64,000 bases of DNA, taken from the NCBI GenBank assembly GCA_016719535.1, contig JADJYX010000001.1, positions 496,001 through 560,000 on the forward strand, given 5' to 3'. A program made the translations under genes and the position numbers. Numbering within the stretch: position 1 is the first letter of the stretch; each line of letters begins with the position of its first letter. The notes under the pieces were generated by a model. The model was given only the letters and a program-made list of their open reading frames with translations, was not told the origin of the DNA and did not search any database. The stretch is from Rubrivivax sp. Its GTDB lineage: Bacteria; Pseudomonadota; Gammaproteobacteria; Burkholderiales; Burkholderiaceae_C. Of this stretch, positions 38,008 to 47,590 are shown in pieces.

Positions 38008-40148
38008 TGGCTGCCGGCATCGACGCGCTGTGGCCCGGACGCCCCCATCCACGGGGCGCCAACTGGGACGGCATGGGGGTCAATTTCGCGCTCTTTTCCG
38101 AGAACGCCGAACGTGTCGAACTGTGCCTGTTCGACCGCAGCGGCCGCCACGAGCTGCAACGCGTGGCGCTGCGCGAGCAGACCGACCAGGTCTGGCACGG
38201 CTACCTGCCCCAGGTGCGTCCGGGCCAGCTGTACGGCTGGCGCGTGCACGGGCCCTACCGGCCGCGCGACGGCCACCGCTTCAACCCGCACAAGCTGCTG
38301 CTGGACCCGTATGCGCGCTGCATCACCGGCGCCATGCGCTGGCACGATGCGCTGTTCGGCTACCGCATCGGCCATGCCGACGAGGACCTGTCCTTCGACC
38401 GCCGCGACAGCGCGCCCTACATGCCGCGCTGCAAGGTGGTGGAGACGGCCTTCAGCTGGGGTGACGACAAGCGCCCCATGGTGCCCTGGCACGAGACGGT
38501 GATCTACGAGGCCCATGTGCGCGGCCTGACCCGGATGCATCCCGGCGTGCCCCCCGAACTGCGCGGCACCTACGCCGGCCTGGCCTGCGCGCCGGTCATC
38601 GAACACCTGAAGCGCCTGGGCGTGACCACGGTGGAGCTGATGCCGGTGCACAGCTTCGTCGACGACCGTCACCTGGTCGAGTCCGGGCGGCGCAACTACT
38701 GGGGTTACAACTCGATCGGCTTCTTCGCGCCGGACGCGCGCTACAGCGCCTCGGGCAAGATCGCCGAGTTCAAGTCCATGGTCCGCACGCTGCATGCGGC
38801 CGGGCTGGAGGTCGTGCTCGACGTGGTCTACAACCACACCGCCGAAGGCAGCGAGCTCGGCCCGACGCTGGGCTTCCGCGGCATCGACAACGCCGCCTAC
38901 TACCGGCTCGAACCCGGCCAGTCGCGCTACTACCAGGACTTCACCGGCTGCGGCAACACGCTGAACATGCAGCATCCGCGGGTGCTGCAGCTGCTGATGG
39001 ATTCGCTGCGCTACTGGGTGACCGAGATGCACGTCGACGGCTTCCGCTTCGACCTGGCGTCGGCGCTGGCGCGCGAGCTGCACGCGGTCGACCGGCTGAG
39101 CGCCTTCTTCGACGTGCTGCGGCAGGACCCGGTGCTGTCGCAGGTGAAGCTGATCGCCGAGCCCTGGGATCTGGGCGCAGGCGGCTACCAGGTCGGCAAC
39201 TTCCCGGTCGGCTGGACCGAGTGGAACGACAAGTACCGCGACACCATCCGCAGCTACTGGAAGGGCGAGGGCGGGCTGATCGGTGAATTCGCGCAGCGCT
39301 TCACCGGGTCCAGCGACCTCTACAACCGCAGCAGCCGCCGGCCCTACGCCAGCATCAATTTTGTCGCCGCGCACGACGGCTTCACCCTGGCCGACCTGGT
39401 CTCCTACGACCACAAGCACAATGAGGCCAACGGCGAACACAACCGCGACGGCCATGACCACAACCTGTCCTGGAACTGCGGCGTCGAAGGGCCGACCAGC
39501 GATCCCGACGTGCTGGCGCTGCGTGCCCAGCAGCAGCGCAATTTCATCGCCACGCTGCTGCTGTCGCAAGGCGTGCCCATGCTGCTGGCCGGCGACGAGA
39601 TGGGCCGCAGCCAGGTCGGCAACAACAACGCCTACTGCCAGGACACACCCGCGAGCTGGGTCGACTGGGACCTGGACGGGCCGCGCCTGGCGCTGCTGGG
39701 CTTCACGCGGCGGCTGATGGCCTTGCGCGCGCACCATCCGGTCTTCCGGCGGCGCGACTTCTTCCAGGGACGGCCCCTCTACGGCAGCAGCGTGCGCGAC
39801 ATCGTCTGGCTGCAGCCCGACGGCAGCGAGATGACGGCGCAGGCCTGGGGCCATGGCCATGCACGGGCGCTGGCGGTCTTCCTGTCGGGCGACGGCCTCG
39901 GCGATGTCGACGCGCAGGCGCGGCCGCTGCGCGACGACAGCTTCCTGCTGCTGTTCAACGCCCATTCCGAGGCCGTGTCCTTCACCCTGCCGGCGGGCCT
40001 GGTGGCCGAACCCGGCGAACTGCTGGTCGACACGCGCCATGCGCAGACACCGGCCGGGGTGCCGATCGAACCGCTCGTGCCCTACCAGCTGCCGGGGCGT
40101 GCGCTGGCCTTGTTCCGCTTTGCGCGCAGCCCCACGGAGCGTCCGTGA
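38007..40148 (+). CDS. glgX: Glycogen debranching enzyme (isoamylase type)
   Basis: 713 residues from ATG 38007 overlapping the upstream stop. The order is GlgX-like: CBM48 (WDGMGVNFALFSENAERVEL), then MPVHSFVDDRHLVESG and NYWGYNSIGFFAPDARY, the Asp in DGFRFDLASALARE, Glu in LIAEPWDLGAGGYQVGNFP, and AAHDGFTLADLVSYDHKHNE. It hydrolyses alpha-1,6 branches, here giving linear chains for TreY. The next start is GTG 40145 (GTGA overlap). Confidence 0.94.
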   Translation: MAAGIDALWPGRPHPRGANWDGMGVNFALFSENAERVELCLFDRSGRHELQRVALREQTDQVWHGYLPQVRPGQLYGWRVHGPYRPRDGHRFNPHKLLLDPYARCITGAMRWHDALFGYRIGHADEDLSFDRRDSAPYMPRCKVVETAFSWGDDKRPMVPWHETVIYEAHVRGLTRMHPGVPPELRGTYAGLACAPVIEHLKRLGVTTVELMPVHSFVDDRHLVESGRRNYWGYNSIGFFAPDARYSASGKIAEFKSMVRTLHAAGLEVVLDVVYNHTAEGSELGPTLGFRGIDNAAYYRLEPGQSRYYQDFTGCGNTLNMQHPRVLQLLMDSLRYWVTEMHVDGFRFDLASALARELHAVDRLSAFFDVLRQDPVLSQVKLIAEPWDLGAGGYQVGNFPVGWTEWNDKYRDTIRSYWKGEGGLIGEFAQRFTGSSDLYNRSSRRPYASINFVAAHDGFTLADLVSYDHKHNEANGEHNRDGHDHNLSWNCGVEGPTSDPDVLALRAQQQRNFIATLLLSQGVPMLLAGDEMGRSQVGNNNAYCQDTPASWVDWDLDGPRLALLGFTRRLMALRAHHPVFRRRDFFQGRPLYGSSVRDIVWLQPDGSEMTAQAWGHGHARALAVFLSGDGLGDVDAQARPLRDDSFLLLFNAHSEAVSFTLPAGLVAEPGELLVDTRHAQTPAGVPIEPLVPYQLPGRALALFRFARSPTERP

Positions 40149-41974
40149 CGAAGCGCCGGCATGCCATGCCCTTCGGTGCCGTGCTCAGCGACGGCGGTGG
40201 CGCGCGCTTCCGCCTGTGGGCGCCCGGCGCCGCGCAGGTCGAGCTGCTGCTGCCGGCCACCGGCGCCAGCCATGCCATGGCGCCGCAGACCGGCGGCTGG
40301 TTTGCCGTCGAGCTGGCACAGGCCGTGGCGGGCCTGCGTTATGCCTTCCGCATCGACGCCGCGCTGGTGGTGCCGGACCCGGCCTCGCGCCACAACCCCG
40401 ACGACGTGCACCGCGCCAGCGCACTGACCGACCCGCTGGCCTTCGACTGGCCCGACGCGGGCTGGCGCGGACGGCCCTGGCACGAGGCGGTGGTCTACGA
40501 GCTGCATGTCGGCTGCTTCACGCCGGCCGGCAGCTTCCTGGCCGCCATCGAGCGCTTGGACGACCTGGTGGCGCTGGGCATCACCGCGATCGAGCTGATG
40601 CCGGTGGCCGACTTCCCCGGCCGGCGCGGCTGGGGCTACGACGGTGTGCTGCCCTTCGCACCCGATGCGAGCTACGGCCGGCCCGACGACCTGAAGCGGC
40701 TGGTGGCCGCGGCCCATGCCCGCGGGCTGATGGTGCTGCTGGATGTGGTCTACAACCATTTCGGGCCCGACGGCAACTACCTGCATGCCTATGCCGGCGC
40801 GTTCTTCAACCGCGAGCTGCCCACGCCCTGGGGCGCGGCGATCGACTTCGACGGCGAGCACAGCCGCACGGTGCGCGACTTCTTCATCCACAACGCGCTC
40901 TACTGGCTGGAGGAATTCCACCTCGACGGCCTGCGCATCGATGCCGTGCACGCGATGCACGACCGCTCGCGGCTGCACTTCGTCGACGAGCTGGCGCAGG
41001 CCGTGCGCCGGGGGCCCGGGCGCACGCGTGCCGTGCACCTGGTGCTGGAGAACCATGCCAACGACGCCGCCCGCCTGGCGCGCGATGCCCAGGGCCGGCC
41101 GCTGCTGGCCGACGCGCAGTGGAACGACGACCTGCACCACGCACTGCACGTGCTGGCCACCGGCGAGACCGATGGCTACTACCTCGACTTTGCGGCCGCG
41201 CCGCTGGCCCAGTTCGGTCGTGCGCTGGCCGAAGGCTTCGCCTACCAGGGCGAGGTCTCGGCCTACGGTGGCGGTGCCCGGCGCGGCACACTCTCGGCGC
41301 ACTTGCCGCCGCTGGCCTTCGTCAATGCGCTGCAGACCCACGACCAGGTCGGCAACCGCGCCTTCGGCGAACGGCTGGCCCGGCTGGCGCAGGACGCCGG
41401 GCGCACGCCGGCGCTGCAGGCACTGACGGCCTGCGTGCTGCTGGCGCCATCGCCGCCGATGCTGTTCATGGGCGAGGAGTTCGCCGCGAGCACGCCCTTC
41501 CTCTACTTCTGCGACTTCGATGGCGAACTGGCGCAGGCGGTCACACGCGGGCGCCGTGCCGAGTTCGGTCGGTTTGCCCGCTTTGCCGACGCCGCGCTGC
41601 GCGCGCACATCCCCGACCCCAACGATCCGGACAGCTTCCAGCGCAGCAAGCTCGACTGGTGCGAGCGCCAGCAGCCGGCGCACGCAGCCACGCTGCGCCG
41701 GTATACCGAGTTGCTGCAATGCCGCGCGCGCGCGCTGATGCCCTGGCTGGACGGCGCCGGTTGCGGCCGCTGGTCGCAGCCGGCGCCGGGCAGCCTGTGC
41801 GTCAGCTGGCCACTGGCGGGCGGGCGCCGCTGGCAGCTGCTGGCCCAGTTGAGCGACCAGGCCGGGCCCGCCGAGCTCGTGCAGTCGCTGGCCGGGCGCA
41901 CGGTCTACCGCAGCCATGACGACACGCAGCCGTTGCCGCCCTGGTCGGTCCACGTGAGCCTGGAAGGCCCGTGA
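40145..41974 (+). CDS. treZ: Malto-oligosyltrehalose trehalohydrolase
   Basis: 609 residues from GTG 40145. The N-terminal CBM48-like part (ARFRLWAPGAAQVELLLPA) precedes the GH13 barrel: VELHVGCFTPAGSF is replaced here by YELHVGCFTPAGSF, then FPGRRGWGYDGVLPFAPDAS, Asp in LDGLRIDAVHAMHD, Glu in LVLENHANDAAR, and QTHDQVGNRAFGERL. TreZ releases trehalose from maltooligosyl-trehalose made by TreY. It overlaps treY by GTGA, as usual for the pair. Confidence 0.94.
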   Translation: MTKRRHAMPFGAVLSDGGGARFRLWAPGAAQVELLLPATGASHAMAPQTGGWFAVELAQAVAGLRYAFRIDAALVVPDPASRHNPDDVHRASALTDPLAFDWPDAGWRGRPWHEAVVYELHVGCFTPAGSFLAAIERLDDLVALGITAIELMPVADFPGRRGWGYDGVLPFAPDASYGRPDDLKRLVAAAHARGLMVLLDVVYNHFGPDGNYLHAYAGAFFNRELPTPWGAAIDFDGEHSRTVRDFFIHNALYWLEEFHLDGLRIDAVHAMHDRSRLHFVDELAQAVRRGPGRTRAVHLVLENHANDAARLARDAQGRPLLADAQWNDDLHHALHVLATGETDGYYLDFAAAPLAQFGRALAEGFAYQGEVSAYGGGARRGTLSAHLPPLAFVNALQTHDQVGNRAFGERLARLAQDAGRTPALQALTACVLLAPSPPMLFMGEEFAASTPFLYFCDFDGELAQAVTRGRRAEFGRFARFADAALRAHIPDPNDPDSFQRSKLDWCERQQPAHAATLRRYTELLQCRARALMPWLDGAGCGRWSQPAPGSLCVSWPLAGGRRWQLLAQLSDQAGPAELVQSLAGRTVYRSHDDTQPLPPWSVHVSLEGP

Positions 41975-44973
41975 AGGCCGCCGACGCGCCCGGCCCGGTG
42001 ATCCCGCGCGCCACCTACCGCGTGCAACTGCACCGCGACTTCGGCTTTGCCGACGCGGCGGCCCTGGTGCCCTACTGGGCGGCGCTGGGGATCAGCCACC
42101 TCTATTGCTCGCCCATCCTCGGCGCCCGGCCGGGCAGCCAGCATGGCTACGACGTGGTCGACCATGGCCGCCTCAACCCCGAACTCGGCACGTGCGCCGA
42201 CTTCGACCGCCTGGTGGACCTGCTGCATGCGCACGGCATGGGACTGGTGGTGGACATCGTGCCCAACCACATGGGCGTGCTCGGCGGCGACAACGCCTGG
42301 TGGCTGGACGTGCTGGAAAACGGCGCTTCGTCGGCCTACGCGGGCTATTTCGACATCGACTGGCAGGCAGCCGACCCCGTGCTGCGCGGCAAGGTGCTGC
42401 TGCCGGTGCTGGGCGACCAGTTCGGCGTCGTGCTCGAGCGCGGCGAACTGCGCCTCGTCTTCGACGAACAGCGCGGCCATCTCACGCTGTGTTACCACGA
42501 GCACCGGCTGCCGCTGGACCCGGCCACCTACGGCCGCCTGCTGTGGCCGGTGCTGCAGCGGCTGGACGCGGTCGCCACCGGCGTGCGGGTCGAGCTGACG
42601 GCCGTGGCCGAGGCCCTGGACCAGCTGCCGCCGCATGACTGCGCCGATGCGCCGGCGCGCCGGCGCCGGCAGGCCGACAAGACCTTGCTCAAGTCCCGCC
42701 TGGCCAGCTGCCTGCGTGGCTCGCAAGGCGTCCTGCAGGCGTTGCACGAGGTGGTGGCGCAGTTCAACGGCCTCGTCGGCGAGCGCGGCAGCTTCGACGA
42801 CCTGGAGGCGCTGATCGAGGCGCAGCCCTACCGCCTGGCGCACTGGCGCGTGGCCGCGGACGAGATCAACTACCGCCGCTTCTTCGATGTCAACGAACTG
42901 GCCGCATTGCGCATGGAGCGCCCCGAGGTCTTCGAGGCCACGCACCGGCTGGCGCTCGAGCTGGCGGCCCGTGGTGCCATCGACGGCCTGCGGCTGGACC
43001 ACCCCGACGGCCTGGCCGACCCGGCCGGCTACTTCGTGCGCCTGCAGCGCCGCTATGCCGAGGTGGCGGGGCTGCCGCCGCCGGCCGCGGGCGTCGAAGG
43101 GCAGCGCGCCGACATGCGCCTGTACGTGGTGGCCGAGAAGATCGTGGCCGCGCACGAGCAGGTGCCGCGCGAATGGGCCCTGCACGGCACCACGGGCTAC
43201 CGTTTCGCCAATGTCGTCAACGGCATCCTGGTCGACGGCGCGGCCCGGTCGCGGCTGGACCGCTGCTGGCGCGTCTTCGCCCCCGACGAGGCCGAGGACT
43301 TCGACACCTTGTCCTGGCGCTGCCGCCACATCGTGATGGACGGCAGCCTGGCCGGCGGGCTGACGATGCTGGCCGGGGCGCTGCTGCGCCTGGCGCGCGC
43401 CGACCGGCGCACGCGCGACTTCACGCTGCATTCGCTGCGCCAGGCGCTGGCCGAGGTGGTGGCCGCATTCCCCGTCTACCGCACCTACATCGTCGAACGG
43501 CCGAGCCGGCAGGACCGTCGGCATGTCGACTGGGCGATCGGTCGCGCGCGGCGGCGCAGCCTGGGCGCCGATGCCAGCGTGTTCGACTTCCTGCGCCGGG
43601 TGCTGATCGGGCGGCCGCTGCCCGGCGCACCGGCGGGTCTGGCCGAGCGCTGCCTCGCCTTCACCCAGCGGCTGCAGCAGTACACCGCCCCGGTGCTGGC
43701 CAAGGGCATCGAGGACACCGCCTTGTACCGGCACCAGCGCCTGATCTCGCTCAACGACGTCGGCAGCGAGCCGGACGAATTCGGCCTGTCGGTGGCGGCC
43801 TTCCATGCCATCAGCCGCGAGCGCGCGCTCAATCGGCCGGCGGCCATGCTGACCACCTCCACGCACGATGCCAAACGATCGGAGGATGTGCGCGCGCGCA
43901 TCGACGTCATCAGCGAATTCCCGGCCGCCTGGCGGCTGGCCGTGCGCCGCTGGAGCCGCATGAACCGGCGGCACAAGCGTACCGTCGACGGCCGTGTGGC
44001 GCCGACCCGCAACGACGAATACCTGCTGTACCAGACGCTGGTCGGCAGCCTGCCCGCGGGCCCGCTGGACGACGCCGCGCTGTCCGCCTACGCGCAGCGC
44101 ATCGCCCAGGCCATGCACAAGTCGGTGCGCGAGGCCAAGGCGGTGACCAGCTGGATGAGCCCGAACCTGGCCTACGAGTCGGCGCTGGACGGCTTCGTGC
44201 GCGCCGCGCTGGATCCGCGCGAAGGCCAGCTGTTCCTGGCCGACCTGCGTGCCAATGCCGAGATCATCGCCTGGTTCGGTGCGCTCAACAGCCTGACGCT
44301 GGTCCTGGTGAAGACCTTGTCGCCGGGCGTGCCCGACTTCTACCAGGGCCACGAGCTGATCGAGCTGTCGCTGGTCGACCCCGACAACCGGCGCGCGGTC
44401 GACTTTGAGCGTCGGCGCCACGGCCTGGCCGAGGCGCAGCGCCTGCAGGCGCTGCCCGATGCGGCGGCGCGGCTGGCGGTGCTGCGCGACTGGGTTGCGC
44501 ACGCACCCGACGGGCGCGCCAAGTTGTGGGTCACCTGGCGCGCGCTGCAGCTGCGCCAGTCGCACGAGACCCTGCTCCGGCATGCCGAGTACCTGCCGCT
44601 GGAGCTGCGTGGCAGCCGGGCCCGGCACGCGCTGGCCTTCGCGCGGCGCGACGGTGACCGCTGGATCCTCGTCGTCGCGGCCCGGTTGCTGGCCGGCTTC
44701 GAACGCCCCTGCGGCGTGCTGCCGGCCGCGGCCGACTGGGGCGACACGGCGCTGGTCCTGCCGGCGGCTGCGGGCGCGCCGTGGCAGTGCGGTCCGGGGC
44801 TCGAGGACGCGCTCACCGGCCTGCGCCACACGCCGACCGACGGCACGCTGTTGCTGGCGCAGGTGCTGACAGAATTCCCGGTGGCGGCGCTGTCCGGCGC
44901 CGGGGCAGCACAGAATGGACCCGACCGAAACGCCAGCGGCGACGCAAGCAGCGATCGAGACCTGCCGACTTGA
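41971..44973 (+). CDS. treY: Malto-oligosyltrehalose synthase
   Basis: 1000 residues from GTG 41971. The TreY marks are RATYRVQLHRDFGFADAAAL, VVDIVPNHMGVLGGDNAWWL, the Asp in IDGLRLDHPDGLADP, Glu in LYVVAEKIVAAHE, and GTTGYRFANVVNGILVDGA. The enzyme turns the reducing-end alpha-1,4 bond of a glucan chain into alpha,alpha-1,1 trehalose linkage. The length is about 100-200 residues above some homologues, owing to loops. Its last 59 bases overlap the next gene in another frame. Confidence 0.94.
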   Translation: MKAADAPGPVIPRATYRVQLHRDFGFADAAALVPYWAALGISHLYCSPILGARPGSQHGYDVVDHGRLNPELGTCADFDRLVDLLHAHGMGLVVDIVPNHMGVLGGDNAWWLDVLENGASSAYAGYFDIDWQAADPVLRGKVLLPVLGDQFGVVLERGELRLVFDEQRGHLTLCYHEHRLPLDPATYGRLLWPVLQRLDAVATGVRVELTAVAEALDQLPPHDCADAPARRRRQADKTLLKSRLASCLRGSQGVLQALHEVVAQFNGLVGERGSFDDLEALIEAQPYRLAHWRVAADEINYRRFFDVNELAALRMERPEVFEATHRLALELAARGAIDGLRLDHPDGLADPAGYFVRLQRRYAEVAGLPPPAAGVEGQRADMRLYVVAEKIVAAHEQVPREWALHGTTGYRFANVVNGILVDGAARSRLDRCWRVFAPDEAEDFDTLSWRCRHIVMDGSLAGGLTMLAGALLRLARADRRTRDFTLHSLRQALAEVVAAFPVYRTYIVERPSRQDRRHVDWAIGRARRRSLGADASVFDFLRRVLIGRPLPGAPAGLAERCLAFTQRLQQYTAPVLAKGIEDTALYRHQRLISLNDVGSEPDEFGLSVAAFHAISRERALNRPAAMLTTSTHDAKRSEDVRARIDVISEFPAAWRLAVRRWSRMNRRHKRTVDGRVAPTRNDEYLLYQTLVGSLPAGPLDDAALSAYAQRIAQAMHKSVREAKAVTSWMSPNLAYESALDGFVRAALDPREGQLFLADLRANAEIIAWFGALNSLTLVLVKTLSPGVPDFYQGHELIELSLVDPDNRRAVDFERRRHGLAEAQRLQALPDAAARLAVLRDWVAHAPDGRAKLWVTWRALQLRQSHETLLRHAEYLPLELRGSRARHALAFARRDGDRWILVVAARLLAGFERPCGVLPAAADWGDTALVLPAAAGAPWQCGPGLEDALTGLRHTPTDGTLLLAQVLTEFPVAALSGAGAAQNGPDRNASGDASSDRDLPT

Positions 44974-46150
44974 ATCGCTGGCGCTGCTCGCGCGCAACCT
45001 CTGCCCCCACGGCATCCTGGCCGCCAGCCGCACCGAAGCCGCCGAGGTGCGGCGCTATACGCGCATCTTCGGCCGTGACGCTGCCATCTGCGTGCTCGCG
45101 ATGTGCGGCAGCGGCCTGCCGCGGCTCGAGCAGGGTGCGGTCGACAGCCTCGACGCCCTGGCATCCGAACAGGCCGACAACGGACAGATCCCCAAATACG
45201 TCGATCCAGAAGGCCGGGATGCCGATTTCTGGTACCTGGGCTGCATCGATGCCACGCTGTGGTGGCTGATCGCGGTCGACCACGTGCGGCGTCGCGGCCT
45301 CGTCGCATCCGACCGCTGGCGCGACGGCGTGGCGCGTGCGATCGGCTGGCTGCTGGCACAGGAGCACCAGACCTTCAGGCTGCTGCAGCAGAACGAGGCC
45401 AGCGACTGGGCCGACATCATGCCGCGCTCGGGCTATGTGCTCTACACCAACGCCCTCTGGATCGAGGTCAAGCGGCGCTACGCGCTGGCGCATGACGAGG
45501 CAACCCGCCATCACTTCAACCACCTGTTCGACCCCTACCAGCGCGACCTGCCCGCGTACCACCGCGCGCGCCTGCTGCGGCACTATGCGCGGCGCGGCCG
45601 GCGTGACCCCGGCCTGTATCTGAGCTTCGTCAACCTCGCCTTCGCCGGCAACGAGGGCGATGTCTTCGGCAACCTGCTGGCCATCCTGTGCGGCGCGGCC
45701 AGCGAGTCCAAGGGGCATGCGATCGTGAAGACCCTGAGTGCCGCCCACGCGGCCGATCCCTACCCGGTGCGCGCCGTGCTGCACCCGCTGTCGCGCAGCC
45801 ACGCGCTGTGGCGGCCCTATATGGACCGGCACCGGCAGAACCTGGTGCACCAGTACCACAACGGGGGCATCTGGCCTTTTGTCGGCGGCTTCTGGGTCAT
45901 GGCGCTGGCGCGCCTGGGCTTGCATGCGCAGGCCTGGCAGCAGCTCGCTGCGCTGGCCCGTGCCAACGCCGACGGCGGCTGGCGGTTCACCGAGTGGTTC
46001 CACGGGCGTTCGCTGGCGCCGCTGGGTATGGCCGGGCAGAGCTGGAATGCAGCCACCTTCCTGCTGGCGCTGCGCGAACTGCGGGACGGCGGCCCGGCAT
46101 GGTCAAGCGTGGCCCAGTGGCCGCTCACTTGCGCCAGAACGACGACGTGA
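44915..46150 (+). CDS. (alpha/alpha)6-barrel glycoside-hydrolase-like protein
   Basis: 411 residues from ATG 44915, overlapping the treY end by 59 bases, more than any other overlap here. I see no better downstream start. The sequence suggests a helical toroid like GH63/GH100 or amylo-alpha-1,6-glucosidase: YTRIFGRDAAICVLAMC, NGQIPKYVDPEG, NEASDWADIMPRSGYVLYT, HNGGIWPFVGGFWVMA, RFTEWFHGRS. The Asp of DWAD and Glu of TEW are candidate acids. It lacks the large N-terminal domain of debranching enzymes. Glucan or trehalose-related hydrolysis is inferred from the operon only. The 3' end overlaps trkH by 26 bases. Confidence 0.75.
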   Translation: MDPTETPAATQAAIETCRLESLALLARNLCPHGILAASRTEAAEVRRYTRIFGRDAAICVLAMCGSGLPRLEQGAVDSLDALASEQADNGQIPKYVDPEGRDADFWYLGCIDATLWWLIAVDHVRRRGLVASDRWRDGVARAIGWLLAQEHQTFRLLQQNEASDWADIMPRSGYVLYTNALWIEVKRRYALAHDEATRHHFNHLFDPYQRDLPAYHRARLLRHYARRGRRDPGLYLSFVNLAFAGNEGDVFGNLLAILCGAASESKGHAIVKTLSAAHAADPYPVRAVLHPLSRSHALWRPYMDRHRQNLVHQYHNGGIWPFVGGFWVMALARLGLHAQAWQQLAALARANADGGWRFTEWFHGRSLAPLGMAGQSWNAATFLLALRELRDGGPAWSSVAQWPLTCARTTT

Positions 46151-47579
46151 ACAGCACCAGCACCGCCAGCAGCTCCAGCCGTCCCAGCAGCATCGCGAAC
46201 GTGCAGACCCAGGTCTGAAAACCCGTCAGCCCCTGGTAATTGACGGCCGGCCCCACCTCGCCCAGCCCGGGGCCGATGTTGTTGACGCAGGCAAGCACCG
46301 CGGTGAAGGCGGTGACCACGTCCAGCCCGCTGAACAGCAGCACCATGGTCAGCGTCACCAGCGAGGCGCCATACATCATCATGTAGGCGATCACGCTCTG
46401 CATCACGCGGTCGCCGACCGCCATGCCGCCCAGCACCACCGGCGTCACCGCATTCGGGTGCACGATGCGGATCAGTTCGCGCCGCGACTGCTTCAGCAGC
46501 AGCAGCATGCGGATCATCTTGATGCCGCCGCCGGTGCTGCCGGCGCAGGTGGCAAAGCAGCCCAGCAGGATCATCAGCAGCGGCGCGAACAGCGGCCACT
46601 GCGCATAGTCGTAGGCGGCATAGCCGGTGGTGGTGGCGATCGACACCACGTGGAAGGCCGCGTGCCGCAGCGATTCCGGCAGCGTCGGGTAGGCGCCGCC
46701 CGCCCACAGGTAGACCGTGATCAGCGCGATGGTGCCGGCCAGCACGCCGACGAAGGCCTGGATCTCGGCGTTGCGCCACAGCGGCGCCAGCGTGCGGCCG
46801 CGCCAGGCGACGAAATACAGCACCAGGTTGACGCCCGACAGCAGCATGAAGACGATGGCCACGCCCTCGATCGCCGGCGAATTCCAGTGGCCGAAGCTGG
46901 CATCGTGGCTGGAGAAGCCGCCCAGGCTGACCGTGGTGCACATGTGCATGAAGGCGTCGGCCCAGCTCATGCCCGCCATGCGGTAGGCGAGGAAGCAGCC
47001 CAGCGCCAGCAGCCCGTAGACGAGCCAGATCGCGCGTGCCGTATCGGCGATGCGGGGCGTCAGCTTCTGGTCCTTCATCGGACCGGTCATCTCGGTCTTG
47101 TAGAGCTGGCTGCCGCCCACGCCCAGCAGCGGCAGGATGGCCACCGCCAGGATGATGATGCCCAGCCCGCCGACGAAGGACATGAAGCAGCGCCACACGT
47201 TGACCGACAGCGGCAGCGCGTCGAGCCCCGTGAGCACGGTGGCGCCGGTGGCGGTGAAGGCCGAGGTGGCCTCGAAATAGGCATCGGTGACGCTCAGCCC
47301 GGGGATGGCCAGCCACAGCGGCAGCGCGCCGAACAGCGGCAGCGTGACCCAGGTCAGCCCCACCAGCAGGAAGCCGTCGCGCGGCTGCAGCTCGCGCCGG
47401 AAGCGGCGCGTGGCCAGGCTCATCGCCAGCCCGGCCGCCAGCGTGATGCCGGCGGCCGCCAGGAAGGCGCCCTCGGCCGGGTCATGCTCGGCCAGCGCGA
47501 AGGCCAGCGGCACCAGCAGCAGCAGTGCGAACAGCACCACCATGCGGCCGATCAGCGCGACGACGGCAAGGGCACCCAT
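46125..47579 (-). CDS. trkH: Potassium uptake protein TrkH
   Basis: 484 residues with about ten to twelve TM helices and the four K+-filter repeats: SAFTATGATVLTGLD, TTVSLGGFSSHDASFG, SIATTTGYAAYDY and VNNIGPGLGEVG. The third-repeat loop GSTGGGIKMIRM is typical. It forms the membrane pore of the Trk system and works with the trkA product encoded 11 bases upstream. Potassium uptake is the first response to osmotic upshift, which fits the neighbouring trehalose genes; this run converges with them. Confidence 0.95.
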   Translation of the reverse strand: MGALAVVALIGRMVVLFALLLLVPLAFALAEHDPAEGAFLAAAGITLAAGLAMSLATRRFRRELQPRDGFLLVGLTWVTLPLFGALPLWLAIPGLSVTDAYFEATSAFTATGATVLTGLDALPLSVNVWRCFMSFVGGLGIIILAVAILPLLGVGGSQLYKTEMTGPMKDQKLTPRIADTARAIWLVYGLLALGCFLAYRMAGMSWADAFMHMCTTVSLGGFSSHDASFGHWNSPAIEGVAIVFMLLSGVNLVLYFVAWRGRTLAPLWRNAEIQAFVGVLAGTIALITVYLWAGGAYPTLPESLRHAAFHVVSIATTTGYAAYDYAQWPLFAPLLMILLGCFATCAGSTGGGIKMIRMLLLLKQSRRELIRIVHPNAVTPVVLGGMAVGDRVMQSVIAYMMMYGASLVTLTMVLLFSGLDVVTAFTAVLACVNNIGPGLGEVGPAVNYQGLTGFQTWVCTFAMLLGRLELLAVLVLFTSSFWRK

Positions 47580-47590
47580 GCGCAGCGGGC

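Noticed and set aside
37752..40040. Long minus-strand open frame opposite glgX
   Set aside because: Antisense shadow of a clear glgX gene.
41905..45033. Minus-strand open frame of over 1000 codons opposite treY
   Set aside because: Antisense shadow; treY has full catalytic motifs on the plus strand.
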